64,000 bases of DNA, taken from contig WQWI01000002.1 of NCBI GenBank assembly GCA_009785425.1, positions 1 to 64,000 of the forward strand. Reading direction: 5' to 3'. This document shows, piece by piece, positions 62,581 through 64,000 of the stretch (positions are counted from its first letter, which is position 1; every line of letters begins with the position of its first letter). The notes below the pieces were generated by a model. It searched no databases. It saw nothing but the letters and a program-made list of their open reading frames with translations, and was not told where the DNA came from. This stretch comes from Bacteroidales bacterium. Lineage in GTDB: Bacteria; Bacteroidota; Bacteroidia; Bacteroidales; P3. Made by a program: the position numbers and the translations under genes.

Positions 62581-63840
62581 TTAAATTAGTGCCTTAACAC
62601 CAATATCTGTACGATAAAACAGATTTTCGCACTCGATTTTTTTAACGGCTTCTAATGCTTTTGCTCGGGCTTCGTCCAAATTTTTGCCTGTACCTACAAC
62701 CATAAGAACCCTTCCGCCGGATGTGAGTAACTTGCCGCTTTTTTCGGTTGTTCCCATATGATAGACTTTTACGTCTGTTGTGGACGTATTCAATACGCCC
62801 CTACAGTCGATTTCATAACCTGTTTCGTAATCTCCGGGATAACCTTTGGATGCCATAACAATGCCTAAAATCGGAAAATCATCCCATTCGATTTCGATTT
62901 TTTGCCCCTCGGCAATGCCGTAAAAAATATCAAAAATATCGCTTTTTAATCTTGGCAGAACTATTTCCGTTTCCGGATCTCCAAAACGTGCATTAAACTC
63001 GATGACTTTGATACCGTTTTTAGTTTTCATTAATCCGCCGTACAGCACACCCGAAAACGAACAGCCCTCTTCGACCATCGCAAATGCTGTGGGTTTCAGG
63101 ATGTTTTCCAAAGCATAGTTTTGGTCTTCTTCGGTTACGAAAGGAAGTGGTCCGTATGCACCCATTCCGCCTGTGTTCGGACCTGTATCGCCATCGAACG
63201 CACGCTTGTGATCTTGTGCCAAAACCATCGGATAAACATCTGCACCATTCACAAAACACATAAACGAAAATTCAGGACCTTCCAAATAATCCTCAATAAC
63301 AACTTTTCCTTCGCCAAATTTATCGTCAACCAACATATCTTTCAACGCAAGTTCCGCTTCCTCAATGGTTTCAGCGATAACAACACCTTTTCCGGCAGCC
63401 AGTCCATCGTATTTCAGCACGGTAGGAAGCGGTTTTTCTTTAACATAGTTCAACGCCTCGTTGAAGTCTGTGAATACCTCATAAGCAGCCGTCGGGATGC
63501 CATATTTTATCATCAAATCTTTTGCAAAACGCTTGCTCGATTCGATTTGTGCAGCCTTTTGATTGGGACCAAAAATACGCAGTCCATTTTCTTTGAAAAC
63601 GTCAACAATTCCAAGAGAGAGCGGTGTTTCGGGACCCACAACTGTGAGGTCAATTTGTTTTTCGATAGCAAACGTAAGAAGCCCGTTCACATCCGTATCT
63701 TTCAGTGCAACGAGTTCCGCTTGCTTTGCTATTCCTGCGTTTCCGGGAGCACAATAGATTTTAGAAACTTTTGACGACTTCGACAAAGCATCTGCGATAG
63801 CGTGTTCTCTACCGCCTCCTCCAATGATTAGTACGTTCAT
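62581..63840 (-). CDS. purD: Phosphoribosylamine-glycine ligase (GARS)
   Basis: 419 residues from the ATG at 63840 (MNVLIIGGGGREHAIADAL). ATP-grasp features are seen as LKYDGLAAGKGVVIAETIEE, EDYLEGPEFSFMCFVNG, DHKRAFDGDTGPNTGGMGAYGP and FNARFGDPETEIVLPRL. It is the second step of purine synthesis. Residues about 346-353 (CRGVLNTS) are encoded by a gtaggggcg-family repeat and make the loop between GYEID and DVKVYH longer than usual. The ORF track start at 63927 has no support. Confidence 0.95.
   Translation of the reverse strand: MNVLIIGGGGREHAIADALSKSSKVSKIYCAPGNAGIAKQAELVALKDTDVNGLLTFAIEKQIDLTVVGPETPLSLGIVDVFKENGLRIFGPNQKAAQIESSKRFAKDLMIKYGIPTAAYEVFTDFNEALNYVKEKPLPTVLKYDGLAAGKGVVIAETIEEAELALKDMLVDDKFGEGKVVIEDYLEGPEFSFMCFVNGADVYPMVLAQDHKRAFDGDTGPNTGGMGAYGPLPFVTEEDQNYALENILKPTAFAMVEEGCSFSGVLYGGLMKTKNGIKVIEFNARFGDPETEIVLPRLKSDIFDIFYGIAEGQKIEIEWDDFPILGIVMASKGYPGDYETGYEIDCRGVLNTSTTDVKVYHMGTTEKSGKLLTSGGRVLMVVGTGKNLDEARAKALEAVKKIECENLFYRTDIGVKALI
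62782..62805. repeat. Palindromic repeat inserted in frame in purD
   Basis: ggacgtatt and caatacgcccctacag: an imperfect copy of the gtaggggcg palindrome (compare 54225-54251), read on the minus strand as CRGVLNTS. Confidence 0.75.
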
Positions 63841-63940
63841 TTTTTTTACAATTTCTGTTTGAACTACCTCATTCCAGTGAATACTGTCCTGTTTTTTCCC
63901 GCTGATTATTGTGGTCATTATGCTCATAGCCTTATGTTTT

Positions 63941-64000
63941 TTAATGTTTGAAATGTCGCATTCCCGTAAGAAGCATTGTAATTCCCAACTCGTTGGCTTT
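63941..64000 (-). CDS. Partial C-terminus of an unidentified protein
   Basis: Nineteen codons from the window edge to a TAA at 63941-63943, ending ITMLLTGMRHFKH. The frame is different from purD. It is probably the end of a gene upstream of purD on the same strand, about 100 bases from the purD start, but it is too short to identify and could be spurious. Confidence 0.35.
   Translation of the reverse strand, partial: KANELGITMLLTGMRHFKH

Noticed and set aside
63121-63774. 217-residue plus-strand ORF opposite purD
   Set aside because: Antisense shadow of the ATP-grasp gene, without any family resemblance.

Overview
The window looks like a chromosomal segment of a Bacteroidota bacterium, most probably order Bacteroidales. 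The main reasons are a SusC/SusD pair, many promoters of the Bacteroidetes type (TTTG, about 20 bases, TAnnTTTG), very AT-rich leaders without clear Shine-Dalgarno sequences, and type IX secretion (T9SS) C-terminal sorting domains. The T9SS domains argue against the genus Bacteroides itself. No database search could be run, so genus and species are not assigned. Functional calls rest on motifs and overall sequence resemblance read by eye.

Layout. Bases 1-353 hold a cobalamin riboswitch reading left out of the window and a composite palindromic repeat. Bases 354-6688 are housekeeping: a PLP aminotransferase and an MFS sugar permease fired from two interleaved divergent promoters, sufE plus a glycosyltransferase, a YebC-family protein and trxB. 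At 6834 a tRNA-Arg gene is followed by a small degraded island (about 6908-9366): an AbiE-type toxin-antitoxin pair, the C-terminal stub of a tyrosine integrase, and a frameshifted IS1-family transposase remnant.

Bases 9386-37007 are a large alpha-glucan (starch/maltodextrin) utilisation region. The minus strand carries two units: susC-susD-surface lipoprotein (15634 to 9386), and a SusA-like neopullulanase followed 2 bases later by a T9SS-sorted protein with lamin-tail and CotH-kinase domains (21424 to 16449). A RelE/ParE-type toxin-antitoxin pair sits between them on the plus strand. The plus strand carries two CBM48-GH13 amylases (one with a T9SS domain), an SLC45-like maltose permease, a GH13 lipoprotein, a GH77 amylomaltase with a GTG start, two tandem paralogous GH13 lipoproteins and a thioredoxin-fold lipoprotein. 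The expected flow is surface or secreted cleavage and capture, SusC import, periplasmic cleavage, permease uptake and cytoplasmic MalQ processing. No SusR- or MalR-like regulator is visible.

Bases 37154-64000 return to ordinary genes: a Crp/Fnr regulator, two outer-membrane proteins, a DUF4405-like membrane protein, two flavodoxin-type redox proteins, rocD, recF with a DUF721 gene, ispH, a PIN-PhoH protein, a polyprenyl synthase, a PpiD/SurA-like isomerase, rsmD, an amino-sugar-kinase/RapZ fusion, a deoxynucleoside kinase, an HU/SPOR-type protein, trmB, a putative porin, a DUF4349 lipoprotein, an S1/P1 nuclease, gyrB and purD.

The most striking recurring structure is a set of dispersed palindromic repeats in two families (attcccgc-type and gtaggggcg-type). 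They lie in many intergenic gaps, including several inside the glucan operons, and have also entered coding sequences in frame (the MFS permease and purD) or supplied the 3' ends of genes.
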